64,000 bases of DNA, taken from Aestuariibius violaceus. GTDB lineage: Bacteria; Pseudomonadota; Alphaproteobacteria; Rhodobacterales; Rhodobacteraceae. The translations under genes and the position numbers were made by a program. How positions within the stretch are numbered: the first letter of the stretch is position 1; every line of letters begins with the position of its first letter. The DNA lies in contig NZ_JBFONT020000005.1 of assembly GCF_040779325.2 (NCBI RefSeq), forward strand, positions 1-64,000. The letters are read 5' to 3'. The notes under the pieces were generated by a model. The model was given only the letters and a program-made list of their open reading frames with translations. It did no database searches and had not been told where the DNA came from. Below are positions 15,475 to 24,995 of this stretch, piece by piece.

Positions 15475-16173
15475 CTAGCGGCAGACGACCTGATATCGGT
15501 CCCGTTCCTGCTGCTCGGACGGTGTGGAGGCGGGCGGCAGGGGGCCATGGAACTCCACCCGGTTCCCGCCTGCGGGATCGAAGCGGTAGACCGTTCCCTC
15601 CCACGCGCCGTAGTTGATCCAGCCGCCGTGCGGCCCGTCGACCTGCGACGGTGTGATGGGCGTGCCCCCGAACGTGGTCTGCCGCTCTTGCCGCGAATAG
15701 AGCTGTACCGTGTCGGATGCGAAGACCGGGACGCCCGCCCCCATGGCCAGAGCGCGGCAGGTCGCCCGCCCGTCCTCACTGCGGGCGGCATTGCAGGCCA
15801 GCAGGCGGATCCGGCTGGTGATCCGTCCGCTGATATCCCGCCCGAAGGCCTGGGCATTCCCGGGGTGGATGCATTCCACACCAAGCTGGATCGCCCAATC
15901 GCTGCTGCCCTGGGCCACATCGACGCCGTGGGCGAGGATGCTGAGGGTCGGAACCGGGTTGGGGCTGACATCGGTATGGTAGGCGCCGGCCGGCGGCGGT
16001 ACCCCGTCGACGACGCCGGGGCCCGAGGCGAAACGGCTTTCGGTGGCGGCCCGGATCCGGTCGACGATCTCAGAAAGTCGTTCGCAATGGCTTTCGATCA
16101 CATGGATCCCCTCCCGGCCGTGAACGTGGCCGCGGAGCCGGGTATCATGCACCACAATATGGTCGTATGGCAT
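15475..16173 (-). CDS. Unknown protein with caspase-like His...Cys arrangement
   Basis: I do not recognise the family. The 232-residue product has no signal peptide or membrane helix. The stretch LSILAHGVDVAQG...IQLGVECIHPGNAQAFG...ITSRIRLLACNAARS shows a buried strand ending in His-Gly (about H82), a following strand, and a strand ending in Cys (about C127). This arrangement resembles clan CD (caspase/C80/DUF4347-like) folds. The C-terminal half contains FASDTVQLYSRQ and a short Trp/Gly segment. I chose ATG 16173 with upstream GAGGA; a TTG at 16176 would add one residue. It is a single gene convergent with the phosphoribosyltransferase gene. Confidence 0.6.
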   Translation of the reverse strand: MPYDHIVVHDTRLRGHVHGREGIHVIESHCERLSEIVDRIRAATESRFASGPGVVDGVPPPAGAYHTDVSPNPVPTLSILAHGVDVAQGSSDWAIQLGVECIHPGNAQAFGRDISGRITSRIRLLACNAARSEDGRATCRALAMGAGVPVFASDTVQLYSRQERQTTFGGTPITPSQVDGPHGGWINYGAWEGTVYRFDPAGGNRVEFHGPLPPASTPSEQQERDRYQVVCR

Positions 16174-16367
16174 CAATAGGTCCTCAAAACACTCAGCAAT
16201 GGCGGGATCCTAGCAAATTCGGGGCCTCCGATCCACGGCGGCGTATTTGGCCGGATTTTGGCTCTGGACACCGGCGCGGCGGTCGACTACGTCACCCAAA
16301 CCCCGGCGGGGATCGCTGCGCCTTCGGTGCGGATCGCCCTGCCAGCATGGCCAGAAGCGCCACCCGT

Positions 16368-16442
16368 GCCCGGGTAGCTCAGGGGTAGAGCAGTGGATTG
16401 AAAATCCTCGTGTCGGTGGTTCGATTCCGCCCCCGGGCACCA
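16368..16442 (+). tRNA. tRNA-Phe (anticodon GAA)
   Basis: The acceptor arms GCCCGGG/CCCGGGC pair perfectly, the D-arm reads TAGCTCAGG, the anticodon loop TTGAAAA gives GAA, the T-arm carries TTCGATT, and CCA is encoded. It marks the left border of the catabolic block that follows. Confidence 0.95.
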
Positions 16443-16770
16443 CTCATCAAATGACTGGTGGTCTAATGACCGATGTGTTGTGCCGCATCTTTTTGCGGCC
16501 TAGTCGGTATGTCCGTGGCGTTTGTTTACGCTCTGCTGAGGCGTCTGATGCGATCGCCTGCGCAAAGATCAGTCATGTCAGATCGGCGATCCCAAAGCGT
16601 CAATGTCTGACACTGGCACCTGCGTCGGACAAGGTGCACCGACGATTACTAGAACTTGAGCTTGGGTGCCGTGATCTGTCTGGAAACCTTCGACTGGCAG
16701 ATCACTCTGTTGACGCGCTGCAATCCGGAAACGTAATCGATGACGTGTGCGTGATTTCAGCGAGGCAGTC
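16443..16770. other. Intergenic region after tRNA-Phe
   Basis: About 330 bp with no supported gene and, by eye, a lower GC content than the flanks. A hairpin GCCGCA/TGCGGC (16482-16499) with a T-rich loop may terminate the tRNA transcript, although no T-run follows it. No integrase remnant or attachment-site copy was recognised. Confidence 0.4.
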
Positions 16771-18669
16771 ATGCAATTTCATCAGGACGGTTTCCGCAGC
16801 GGCGATCCCACCGTTGCGCCGGCCGACCGGCACGCAGGTGTAAAGTCCTGTCATGCGGACGTGCTGATCGTCGGTTGCGGACCCGCTGGGCTTACGCTGG
16901 CGGCGCAGCTTTCAGCTTTCCCCGATATCTCCGTGCGCGTCGTGGAGCGAAAGCCGGGGCCGCTTGAGGTGGGACAGGCCGACGGCATCGCCTGCCGCTC
17001 TGTCGAGATGTTCGAGGCGTTCGGCTTTGCCGAGAAGGTCATCAAGGAGGGATACTGCGTCAACGAGGTGACGTTCTGGCGCCCGGGCAAGGATGGCACC
17101 TCGCTCACCCGGGCGGACCGCATCCAGGACGTCGAAGACGATCTGTCCGAAATGCCCCATGTCATCCTCAGCCAGGCGCGAATTCATGATTTCTACCTAG
17201 AAATCATGCGGAACTCTCCGCGCCGGCTCACACCCGACTACAACCTCGAACTGGTCGCCCTCGCCCGGACGGATCATCCGGAGTACCCGGTCACCGCCAC
17301 CTTCAACCGGCTGGATGACGAAGGCGAGACCGAAACCCTGCATGCCCGCTATGTCGTCGGCTGTGACGGTGCCCGCAGCCGCGTTCGACATGCGATGGGT
17401 CACGAGCTGCGCGGCGCGTCCGCGCGTCAACTCTGGGGCGTGATGGATGTTCTGGCGCGAACGGATTTCCCTGATATCCGCCTTAAATGCGCGATCCAGT
17501 CGGCGGAGGCCGGCAGTGTCTTGATCATTCCGCGTGAAGGCGGATATATGGTGCGCCTCTATATCGAGCTTGACGAACTTGGCGAGGGTGAGCGGGCCGC
17601 CGATCGCGGCGTCACCCCCGAGCTGCTCATCGCCAGAGCGCAGCAGATCATGGCACCCTACTCGCTGGATGTCGCCGAGGTCGCATGGTGGTCGGCCTAT
17701 GAGATTGGCCAGCGGGTCTGCGACGCGTTCGACGATGTCTCCGATGACGAGCGCGGCAAAAAGGAACCTCGCATCTTCATTGCCGGAGATGCTTGTCACA
17801 CCCATAGCCCGAAGGCCGGTCAGGGGATGAATGTCTCTATGGCTGACGCATTCAACCTGGGTTGGAAGCTCGCTGCTGTCCTGCGGGGTCACGCCGTGCC
17901 TGCCTTGCTCGATACCTACTCCGAGGAGCGCCGGGCCAAGGCGACGGAACTGATCGATTTCGACCGGGACATGGCCCGCCTTTTCAGTGCGAAACCGAAG
18001 AATGCTGCTGAAGCAGAGCTGTTCCAGCAGTATTTCAAGAGGCACGGCCGCTACACCGCCGGTGTCGAAACCTGCTACGCCCCTTCGCTGATCATCGGGG
18101 ATTCCAGATACCAGGAACTCGCGAGCGGCTTTGTCGTTGGCAAGCGCTTCCACTCCGCCCCTGTGATCCGCCTTGCCGACGCTAAGCCGATGCACCTTGG
18201 CCACGCGCTCAAGGCGGATGGCCGGTGGCGCATCATCCTGTTCGCACCCGGACGTGATGCCGGCAGATCTGGTGGAGCTGTCGCACAAGTCTGCGAAACC
18301 TTGGGTGGGGCATCGGGCGTTATCTCGCGCTTTACGCCAGGTGGGGCCGATATCGACAGCGTCTTCGATATCCGCGCGGTCTTTCAATGTGGCCATCGCC
18401 AGATGGATCTGGAAGGCCTGCCAAGCCTGCTTCTGCCAGCGAAGGGTGCTCTGGGTTTGACGGATTACGAGAAAGTCTTCTGCCCGGCGGTCGATGGGCC
18501 CGACATCTTCGATCTCCGGGGGATTGATCGCACCCACGGCGCGTTGGTCGTGATCCGTCCTGATCAATACGTCGCTCAGCTCGGTCCATTGGATGCCGCG
18601 AGCGAGGTCGACGACTTTTTCCGCAGGGTTTTCAGACAGGTCGCACCGGTCGACAACAGACCCCTTTAG
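16771..18669 (+). CDS. FAD-dependent aromatic hydroxylase (3-hydroxybenzoate 4-monooxygenase-like)
   Basis: A 632-residue flavoprotein monooxygenase. The FAD dinucleotide fold GCGPAGLTLAAQLS lies near residues 35-50. DG-motif residues appear in VVGCDGARSRVRH, and the second FAD motif FIAGDACHTHSPKAGQGMN is near residue 340. The C-terminal thioredoxin-like domain (about 460-632) is that of phenol 2-monooxygenase / MobA enzymes. The start MQFHQDGFRSGDP resembles the N-terminus I recall for 3-hydroxybenzoate 4-monooxygenase, and I placed it at ATG 16771. Substrate is inferred. It is convergent with the catabolic operon to its right and may belong to it functionally. Confidence 0.82.
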   Translation: MQFHQDGFRSGDPTVAPADRHAGVKSCHADVLIVGCGPAGLTLAAQLSAFPDISVRVVERKPGPLEVGQADGIACRSVEMFEAFGFAEKVIKEGYCVNEVTFWRPGKDGTSLTRADRIQDVEDDLSEMPHVILSQARIHDFYLEIMRNSPRRLTPDYNLELVALARTDHPEYPVTATFNRLDDEGETETLHARYVVGCDGARSRVRHAMGHELRGASARQLWGVMDVLARTDFPDIRLKCAIQSAEAGSVLIIPREGGYMVRLYIELDELGEGERAADRGVTPELLIARAQQIMAPYSLDVAEVAWWSAYEIGQRVCDAFDDVSDDERGKKEPRIFIAGDACHTHSPKAGQGMNVSMADAFNLGWKLAAVLRGHAVPALLDTYSEERRAKATELIDFDRDMARLFSAKPKNAAEAELFQQYFKRHGRYTAGVETCYAPSLIIGDSRYQELASGFVVGKRFHSAPVIRLADAKPMHLGHALKADGRWRIILFAPGRDAGRSGGAVAQVCETLGGASGVISRFTPGGADIDSVFDIRAVFQCGHRQMDLEGLPSLLLPAKGALGLTDYEKVFCPAVDGPDIFDLRGIDRTHGALVVIRPDQYVAQLGPLDAASEVDDFFRRVFRQVAPVDNRPL

Positions 18670-18880
18670 CCGGCCCAAGCCGGTCATTGGATTGGTTGTG
18701 TAGATGCCACGCTGCCTGTCGGCGTCGAACTTCCGAGGCGCTCATGGGATCAGCGAGGGTCATTGTGGCCGATCGGGCCGCGGACGGCCTGTTCTTGACG
18801 GTCGTTCTTCGAGGAATGACCTTTATCCCGAGCGAGAGACGCGCCTTCGCCCCTGTGGCGTCTTGCGGCGCTCGCTCAAG

Positions 18881-19666
18881 TCACTGGGAACGGACCAGGT
18901 CCGAACTCCAGCGTGCAAGCGCGTCTGCAATCAGGATCTTGTCCGACCCGATGACGAATGTCGTCACCCCGGCCGAGCGCCAGCGGTCGACCAGATCGCG
19001 GCACTCGACAGGATCGGGCGAGAAGACCGGCATCATCACAGGGACACCTGCGTCATGCGCGGCGCCGGCCATCTCGGCCACTGCCGCTGCAACGTCCCTG
19101 TGCCGCCAGTCACCGTTCAGCCCCATCGATACCGACAGATCGAACGGGCCGATCATCACCGCTGCAAGGCCGGGGGTTGTGCAGATCCCGGCGATGTTTC
19201 GATGGCCGGGTGCGGTTTCCACCAGCGCGATGGCGCCGGTGCGATCCTGCTCGGTGCGGGCGTAAGCGTCCCAGTTGCGGATGAAGTGACCGCCCGACCG
19301 GCAGCAGGGGCAGGCGCCGCGCAACCCGTCAGGGGCGAACCGTGTCGCGGCGACGGCCTGCGCGGCGTCCTCGGCGGTTTCGACATTCGGCACGACGACA
19401 TGCGGGATGCCCGCATCGAGTGCCTTCATGATCTCTACCGGATCGTTCCGCGACACGCGAAGCGCAACCGCGATGTCGTTGGCATCCGCCGCGCGCGCCA
19501 GGTTCTCTGCCGTCTCGATCCCGAACGGCCCGTGCTGGCAGTCGAGGATGGTGAAGTTGAACCCGTTGAGCCCGATCAGATCCACCAGCTCGGGCGCGGG
19601 AATCTGCGTCCAGGTGCCAAGCGTCGTCTCCTGTGCTGCCAAAAGCGCTTTCAGGTTCTGGCTCAT
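18881..19666 (-). CDS. HpcH/HpaI aldolase family protein
   Basis: A 261-residue class II aldolase of the 2-keto-3-deoxy-acid type, which splits hydroxy-oxo acids into pyruvate (or a related keto acid) and an aldehyde. Family marks are ILDCQHGPFGIET, VVVPNVETAEDA, the metal ligands in ALVETAPG (Glu) and GPFDLSVSMG (Asp), and the substrate Arg near RVSRND. It is the last gene of the minus-strand operon. Its start ATG 19666 overlaps the RidA stop by 4 bp. The exact substrate is unknown. Confidence 0.85.
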   Translation of the reverse strand: MSQNLKALLAAQETTLGTWTQIPAPELVDLIGLNGFNFTILDCQHGPFGIETAENLARAADANDIAVALRVSRNDPVEIMKALDAGIPHVVVPNVETAEDAAQAVAATRFAPDGLRGACPCCRSGGHFIRNWDAYARTEQDRTGAIALVETAPGHRNIAGICTTPGLAAVMIGPFDLSVSMGLNGDWRHRDVAAAVAEMAGAAHDAGVPVMMPVFSPDPVECRDLVDRWRSAGVTTFVIGSDKILIADALARWSSDLVRSQ

Positions 19667-20067
19667 GCGGCGTCCAGTCCGAGGATCGCCTTGCATTTGA
19701 TCTCCACCAGAATGCCCGGCATCGAGAAGCCCTTCACGGCGAAGCCCGTCCAGGTCGGGTAGCGGTTCGTGAAGTAGCGATCCTTGACTGACAGGAAGGT
19801 TGTGAGATCTGCCATGCTGTCGGCAAACCAGGTCTCCAGTTCGACCACGTCATCGAACCCGGCGCCCGCCGCGTGCAGCACCTTGCCGACATTCTCGAAG
19901 GCCTGAACGAACTGCGCTTCGACGCCTTCGACCACGTTCAGGTTCTCGTCCCGCCCGACCTGCCCGGAGAGGTAGAGCGTATTGCCCACCCGGATCGCAG
20001 GCGCGTAGTGATAGGTGTCGTAGATGTTCTCCATTCCCGGCGGGATGATGACCTCTCGTTTCGGCAT
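19663..20067 (-). CDS. RidA family enamine/imine deaminase-like protein
   Basis: The 134-residue protein has the YjgF/YER057c/UK114 (RidA) fold. It shows NTLYLSGQVGRDENLN, ENVGKVLHAAGAGFDDVVELETWF and a C-terminal FSMPGILVEIKCKAILG. RidA proteins hydrolyse reactive enamines and imines; the Arg usual before the C-terminal IE motif is replaced here by other residues. It is probably a subgroup dedicated to a catabolic intermediate. It lies between the E1 fusion gene (3 bp away) and the aldolase gene (4-bp overlap). Confidence 0.85.
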   Translation of the reverse strand: MPKREVIIPPGMENIYDTYHYAPAIRVGNTLYLSGQVGRDENLNVVEGVEAQFVQAFENVGKVLHAAGAGFDDVVELETWFADSMADLTTFLSVKDRYFTNRYPTWTGFAVKGFSMPGILVEIKCKAILGLDAA

Positions 20068-20070
20068 GGC

Positions 20071-22098
20071 TCAGCTCCTGTAGCAGACGGCCTTCACGGC
20101 CTCGACAATCCGGCTTGCGTCGGGCATGAACGCGCGCTCTAGCCGGTCGTTGTAGGGGACGGGCATCTCTGGCGCGCCGACCCGGGCGACCGGCGCATCG
20201 AGCCAGTCGAACGCCTCGTCCTGGATCGTTGCGGCGATTTCGCCGCCGAAGCCGCCGAAGACGGGGGCTTCATGGACGACGACCGCCCGGTTGATCTTGC
20301 GGACCGAGGCGAGGATCGTGTCGGTGTCGAGCGGTTTGAGCGTCCGCGGGTCGATCACCTCCACCTCGATCCCCTCGCGGGCCAGGCGATCCGCCGCCTG
20401 TACGGCACGTTCGACCATCGCGAGTGTGGCGATGATCGTGCAGTCGCGCCCTTCGCGGACCACGCGCGCCCGGCCCGGGGCGATGCGGTAGTGCTCTTCG
20501 GGCACCGGCTGCTCGGCGCCGAGATAGAGCAGCTTGTGCTCCAGAAACACGACCGGCCCGTCATGGGCGATGGCCGCCGCCATCAGCCCCTTGGCGTCGT
20601 AGGCCGAGGAGGGCGCATAGACCTGCAGACCGGGGATGTTGAGAAAGAGCGCCTCGAGCGACTGGCAATGCTGTGCGGCCAACCGGATGCCCGCACCCTG
20701 CGGCCCCCGAAAGACGATCGGCACCTTGGCTTTGCCGCCCAGCATGAACCGCGCCTTGGCGGCCTGGTTGACGATGGCGTCCATCATCAGGGTCACGAAG
20801 TCCCAAAGCTGCGCCTCCACGACGACCCGCTTGCCGCGCATCGCCGCCCCGACCCCGGCGGTCGAGATGATGCCTTCCGAAATCGGCGTGTCGCGCACCC
20901 GGTCGGGGCCGAAGCGCTCATAGAGTCCTGTCGTCAGGCCGAAGATCCCACCTGTCGGGCCGATGTCCTCGCCCATCAGGATCACGTCGGGATCGGCCTC
21001 CATCTCCAGCGCGAAGGCTTCGGTGATTGCGGCCTTGTAGGTGATCCGGCGGTTGCCCGGGGCGGGTTCCGACGCCTCGAACGCCGTCGGCGGCACGACC
21101 TTGCCCAGCGCGTTGTCCTGATCGGGTTCCGGCTGCGCCTCGGCCCAGGCGATGGCGGCCTCGATCTCGTCGGCCACCTCGCTTTCCCGGGCGGCCACCT
21201 CGTCCGCGTCGGCGATCCCGTCGCGCACCAGCCCTTCGCTCAGCCGCGCGATCGGGTCGCGGGCTTTCCACTCCGTTTCCTCCTCGGATCCCCGATAGGC
21301 GGGCAGGTTCGCCCGCATGGAATGGTCGTCCCAACGATAGGTCAGCGCCTCGATCAGGGTCGGGCCGTCGCCCGCCCGGGCGCGCAGCGCCGCACGCTCC
21401 ACAGCCTCGAACACCGCGCCCACCTCGTTGCCGTCGATCCGCTCGTTCGGGATGCCGTAGGCGTCGCCCCGCGCGGCGATCGAGACGCCCGCCGTCACGC
21501 TCTCCGTCGCGGTGGTCAGGCCGTACTGGTTGTTCTCGCAGAAGAATACGATCGGCAGCGACCAGATCGCGGCGAGGTTCAGCGCCTCGTGAAAGATCCC
21601 CTCATTCGCGGCTCCGTCCCCGAAGAACGAGATGCCGATATTGCCCGACCCGTTCAGCTGCTCGGCCAAAGCCGCGCCCACGCCCAGCCCGATCCCCGCG
21701 CCGACGATCCCGTTCGCGCCAAGGATGCTGCGCTCGAAATCGGCGATATGCATCGACCCGCCAAGGCCCGCGCAATAGCCAGCCTCGCGCCCCATCAACT
21801 CGGCGAACATCCGGCCGATATCCGATCCCTTGGCGATGGTGTGGCCGTGCCCTCGGTGATGGGTCAGCAGGAAGTCATCGGGCAGGAGCGCAAGGCAGGC
21901 GCCCGCCGCGACGCCCTCCTGCCCGACGCTGGAATGCGCCGTGCCCTTGATGACGCCCTTCAGAAACAGCTCCTTCGCGCGCGTCTCGAACCTGCGGATG
22001 CGCAGCATGGTGCGCAGGGCCGCCGTCCGCTCCTCCGGGCCGAGGCGATTTCCCGGCGATCGCCTCTCCAGCGTGTCGAGGATATGCGCACCGCCCAT
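20071..22098 (-). CDS. Fused alpha/beta 2-oxoacid dehydrogenase E1 component
   Basis: A 675-residue thiamine diphosphate enzyme in which the E1 alpha chain (about 1-325) and E1 beta chain (about 345-675) are joined. The alpha part has the TPP motif GDGAANEGIFHEAL...ENNQYG and AHSSVGQEGVAAG. The beta part has ILMGEDIGPTGGIFG and DTPISEGIISTAGVGAAMRG. It oxidatively decarboxylates a 2-oxo acid in pyruvate, acetoin or branched-chain type complexes. No E2 or E3 gene is adjacent, which is unusual. ATG 22098 begins 5 bp after the TRAP permease stop. The preferred 2-oxo acid cannot be read. Confidence 0.85.
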   Translation of the reverse strand: MGGAHILDTLERRSPGNRLGPEERTAALRTMLRIRRFETRAKELFLKGVIKGTAHSSVGQEGVAAGACLALLPDDFLLTHHRGHGHTIAKGSDIGRMFAELMGREAGYCAGLGGSMHIADFERSILGANGIVGAGIGLGVGAALAEQLNGSGNIGISFFGDGAANEGIFHEALNLAAIWSLPIVFFCENNQYGLTTATESVTAGVSIAARGDAYGIPNERIDGNEVGAVFEAVERAALRARAGDGPTLIEALTYRWDDHSMRANLPAYRGSEEETEWKARDPIARLSEGLVRDGIADADEVAARESEVADEIEAAIAWAEAQPEPDQDNALGKVVPPTAFEASEPAPGNRRITYKAAITEAFALEMEADPDVILMGEDIGPTGGIFGLTTGLYERFGPDRVRDTPISEGIISTAGVGAAMRGKRVVVEAQLWDFVTLMMDAIVNQAAKARFMLGGKAKVPIVFRGPQGAGIRLAAQHCQSLEALFLNIPGLQVYAPSSAYDAKGLMAAAIAHDGPVVFLEHKLLYLGAEQPVPEEHYRIAPGRARVVREGRDCTIIATLAMVERAVQAADRLAREGIEVEVIDPRTLKPLDTDTILASVRKINRAVVVHEAPVFGGFGGEIAATIQDEAFDWLDAPVARVGAPEMPVPYNDRLERAFMPDASRIVEAVKAVCYRS

Positions 22099-22103
22099 CC
22101 CGC

Positions 22104-23420
22104 TCACCCGTAGACCAGGCGCGGCAACCAGAGCGACAGGTCCGGCCAGACGACCACGATGACAAGCGCGAGGATCTGCAGCCCAATGAATGGCCATTGC
22201 GCGGCGAAGATCTCGGACAGGGCCAGGCTGTCGCCCGTCGCGCCCTTCAGATAGAAGCATGCCGGCCCGAACGGCGGCGTCAGATAGGCGATCTGCATCG
22301 ACAGGTTGAACACGATCCCGAACCAGATCGGGTCATAGCCAAGCTCCGTCAGCACCGGCAGGAAGATCGGCATCGTCAGAAACAGGATCCCGATCCAGTC
22401 GATGAAGAAGCCCAGCAGGATGAAGACCAGGATCATCACGACGAGGATGATCCCTGGCTGCTGGCTGACGCCCGCCAGCATCTCGGACGCGAAGGTGATC
22501 CCGCCCATAAGGTTGTAGACGCCGATCAGGGCATTGGTGCCAAAGACCAGCCAGAACACCATGCCGCAGGTGCGGAGCGCCTGAACCAGCACCTCGCGGA
22601 TCATCTCAAGACTGAAGGTGCCGCGGATCCATGCCGCGACCGCGGCACCAAAGGCCCCGAGGGCGGCGCTTTCGGTGATCGAGGCAAACCCGGCGTAGAT
22701 CGACACCAGCACGCCGCCCGCAACGGCCATTGGCAGGGCGACGCCCTTGAAGAGCGCCAACTTCTCGGTAAGCGGCATGTCCCGCTCCTCCGGCGGCAGC
22801 GGTGGCCCCAGCGACGGGTTCAGTCCGCAGCGGACGAGGATGTAGCCGACGTAAAGGCTCGCCAGCATCAGCCCGGGCATGAGCGTGGCGAGAAAGAGGT
22901 GCGAGATCGAAACCTCTGCCGTCAGCCCGTAGAAGATCAGGATGATCGACGGCGGGATCATTGTGCCCAGCGACCCGCCCGCGGTGATCGTCCCGATGGC
23001 AAGCTTGCGGTCATAGCCGAGATTCAGCATCTGCGGCAGCGCGATCAGCCCCAAGAGGACGATCTCGCCCCCGATGATCCCGGTGGTTGCGCCCAGAAGG
23101 ACAGCGACGCCGGTCGTCACCACCCCGATCCCGCCGCGCACCGATCCCGCCCAGACGTGGAAGGCGCGGTAGAGGTCCCTGGCGACGCCCGATTTCTCCA
23201 TGATCGACGCCATCAGCACGAACATCGGCACCGCGATCAGTGCGAAACTGTCCAGGAAGTCGACCGTCCGGCTGCCGATGATGAAGAGCGCGTTGAACCC
23301 GAACTGGCTCACCGCCAGAACCACCGCGATCGCGCCAGAAACAAAGGCGAGCGGCACGCCCAGCATCAGCAAGAGCGCCATCGAGAGGATGATCAGCGCC
23401 GTGGCCGTCCCGATATCCAT
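22104..23420 (-). CDS. TRAP transporter large permease (DctM type)
   Basis: The 438-residue protein has about 12 hydrophobic helices. Typical DctM motifs are IGSRTVDFLDSFALIAVPMFVLMA, TAGGSLGTMIPPSIILI and MQIAYLTPPFGPACFYLKG. It forms the sodium-driven channel for substrate delivered by the periplasmic DctP. The ATG at 23420 overlaps the small-permease stop. The substrate is presumably a carboxylate fed to the downstream enzymes. Confidence 0.93.
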   Translation of the reverse strand: MDIGTATALIILSMALLLMLGVPLAFVSGAIAVVLAVSQFGFNALFIIGSRTVDFLDSFALIAVPMFVLMASIMEKSGVARDLYRAFHVWAGSVRGGIGVVTTGVAVLLGATTGIIGGEIVLLGLIALPQMLNLGYDRKLAIGTITAGGSLGTMIPPSIILIFYGLTAEVSISHLFLATLMPGLMLASLYVGYILVRCGLNPSLGPPLPPEERDMPLTEKLALFKGVALPMAVAGGVLVSIYAGFASITESAALGAFGAAVAAWIRGTFSLEMIREVLVQALRTCGMVFWLVFGTNALIGVYNLMGGITFASEMLAGVSQQPGIILVVMILVFILLGFFIDWIGILFLTMPIFLPVLTELGYDPIWFGIVFNLSMQIAYLTPPFGPACFYLKGATGDSLALSEIFAAQWPFIGLQILALVIVVVWPDLSLWLPRLVYG

Positions 23421-23926
23421 CAGCCGGCCGCCTTGGCCAGACCGCGGAGCCAGGCGACGAGGCGGACCAGCACGATGGCCAGAAACAGTGCCGCGCCGAG
23501 AAACAGGATCGCCTTGAGGTAGGACGGCAAGGGCGAATTGAGGGTGCTGCCCGACCGCTCCGGATCCCACGACCCGTCCAAGCTGAACCGCCAGATCGCG
23601 CGCTCGGTCATCCGCCACGCAGCATAGGCGAGCCCGGCGAGATATACCGCCCCCACGACCAGCGACAGACCGTCTGACAACCGGGCGAGGCCCGGCCGTT
23701 TCTCGACCAGAAGCGTGATGCGCATATGGGTGCCCTCGGCCATGCAGAAGGCGCCCCCGAAGACGAACCCCAGGCTTGCCAACAGCACCGCCGTCTCATG
23801 CGCCCAGATCGTCGGCGCATTGAAGGCGTAGCGGGCCACGACCTCGTACACCATGACGAGGACGATCAGCGCAAAGCACCAGGCCGCAGTCCGGCCCAGC
23901 CAAAGCGCCAGGCGATCCAGGAACAT
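23420..23926 (-). CDS. TRAP transporter small permease (DctQ type)
   Basis: A 168-residue membrane protein with four helices and the DctQ pattern VYEVVARYAFNAPTIWAHE, followed by GGAFCMAEGTHMRITLLVEK. It partners with the large permease, whose start its stop codon overlaps. I chose ATG 23926; a GTG one codon upstream is possible. It lies 25 bp downstream of the binding-protein gene. Confidence 0.9.
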   Translation of the reverse strand: MFLDRLALWLGRTAAWCFALIVLVMVYEVVARYAFNAPTIWAHETAVLLASLGFVFGGAFCMAEGTHMRITLLVEKRPGLARLSDGLSLVVGAVYLAGLAYAAWRMTERAIWRFSLDGSWDPERSGSTLNSPLPSYLKAILFLGAALFLAIVLVRLVAWLRGLAKAAG

Positions 23927-23951
23927 CACTCGCGGCCCGTGCGGCGCCGGT

Positions 23952-24959
23952 TCAGTTCGTCAGCCCGATCGACGACATGAAGGCCTGGTGGCTGTCAACG
24001 ATGGCCTGCGCATCCGCGCTCCTCGCGCCCCAATCCGCCCAGACCTCCGCCGTCATCTCGCGAAAGGCCGCGGCGTCATCCTCGCCGAACGCGATGAAGG
24101 TCACGTCCAGCTCGTCCTTCGCCTGCGCCTCGGCCGCGGCATCCTCTTCGCCAAGCGTTGTGGCAAGCTCGTCCGACATCGCGTTGCAGGCCTCTTCAAA
24201 GGCCTCCTGATGCTCGGCTGACAGGCTGTCCCACCTGGCCTTCGAAACGCTCATCTCGGTCACCGCCATGGAGTGCCGGGCAAGCACGGAATACTTCGCC
24301 TGATTGTGCATCCCAAGCGCGACGTTCAGCGCGACATTGGCAAGGTCCGTCGCATCCAGAACGCCCGTCTCCATCGCGCTGACACTCTCGCCCACGCCCA
24401 TCGTCACCAGCGATGCGCCCGCGCGGCCCAGAAGATCGGAGGCAAGGCCGCCTGGCGCGCGCATCTTCAGCCCTTCCAGATCGGCCACGCCCGCGATCTC
24501 GACCTTTGAGGGGATCTGCTCGGGCGGCCAGTAGATCGGGCAGATCAGATGCAGGTCGTATTTCGCGTAGAGGCCTCGCGCGAGATCCAGCCCGCCGCCT
24601 TCGGTAAACCAGCGGTCGCGTGTCGCGCTGTCGGGATAGGCGGCCAAGGTGTCGCCCAACACGCCCATCGCCGGGTCCTTGCCCGCGAAGTAGGACGGTG
24701 CCGTATACTGCCCGTCGAGCAGGCCGTTCTGGATCGCCTCGATCGTCTCCCCCGCGCCGACAACGGCTCCGCCCGGCAGAACTTCGATCTCGATCGCGCC
24801 ATCGGTCGCCGCCGCAAGATCCGCAGCCATCTCTTGAAACGCTTTGGTGGTCGAGGCATTGGCGCCGAGGAACGTCTGCATCTTGAACGTCTCGGCAGCA
24901 GCCCCGCCCGCCATCACGGCCAGCGCTGCGGCGCCAGCAAGAAGCTTTGTAAATGTCAT
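23952..24959 (-). CDS. TRAP transporter periplasmic binding protein (DctP type)
   Basis: A 335-residue secreted receptor with a signal peptide MTFTKLLAGAAALAVMAGGA, cleaved near AAA-E. DctP-family features are the helix-linked MRAPGGLASDLLGRAGAS (with the carboxylate-binding Arg), the MGVGESVSAMETGVLDATD segment and a C-terminal charged helix. WPPEQIPSK resembles members that bind larger keto or aromatic acids. The ligand is unknown. Gene order is binding protein, small permease, large permease. Confidence 0.92.
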   Translation of the reverse strand: MTFTKLLAGAAALAVMAGGAAAETFKMQTFLGANASTTKAFQEMAADLAAATDGAIEIEVLPGGAVVGAGETIEAIQNGLLDGQYTAPSYFAGKDPAMGVLGDTLAAYPDSATRDRWFTEGGGLDLARGLYAKYDLHLICPIYWPPEQIPSKVEIAGVADLEGLKMRAPGGLASDLLGRAGASLVTMGVGESVSAMETGVLDATDLANVALNVALGMHNQAKYSVLARHSMAVTEMSVSKARWDSLSAEHQEAFEEACNAMSDELATTLGEEDAAAEAQAKDELDVTFIAFGEDDAAAFREMTAEVWADWGARSADAQAIVDSHQAFMSSIGLTN

Positions 24960-24995
24960 CAGGTCCTCCCTCGTTACCTGTCTCGTGCGGCCCGT

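Noticed and set aside
16443..16770. Integrase remnant or attachment site after tRNA-Phe
   Set aside because: No integrase-like reading frame and no copy of the tRNA 3' end were recognised by eye on the right side of the block.
20272..22113. 613-codon plus-strand open frame opposite the E1 fusion gene
   Set aside because: Composition is Arg/Gly/His-rich without any domain; the minus strand encodes a clear TPP enzyme.
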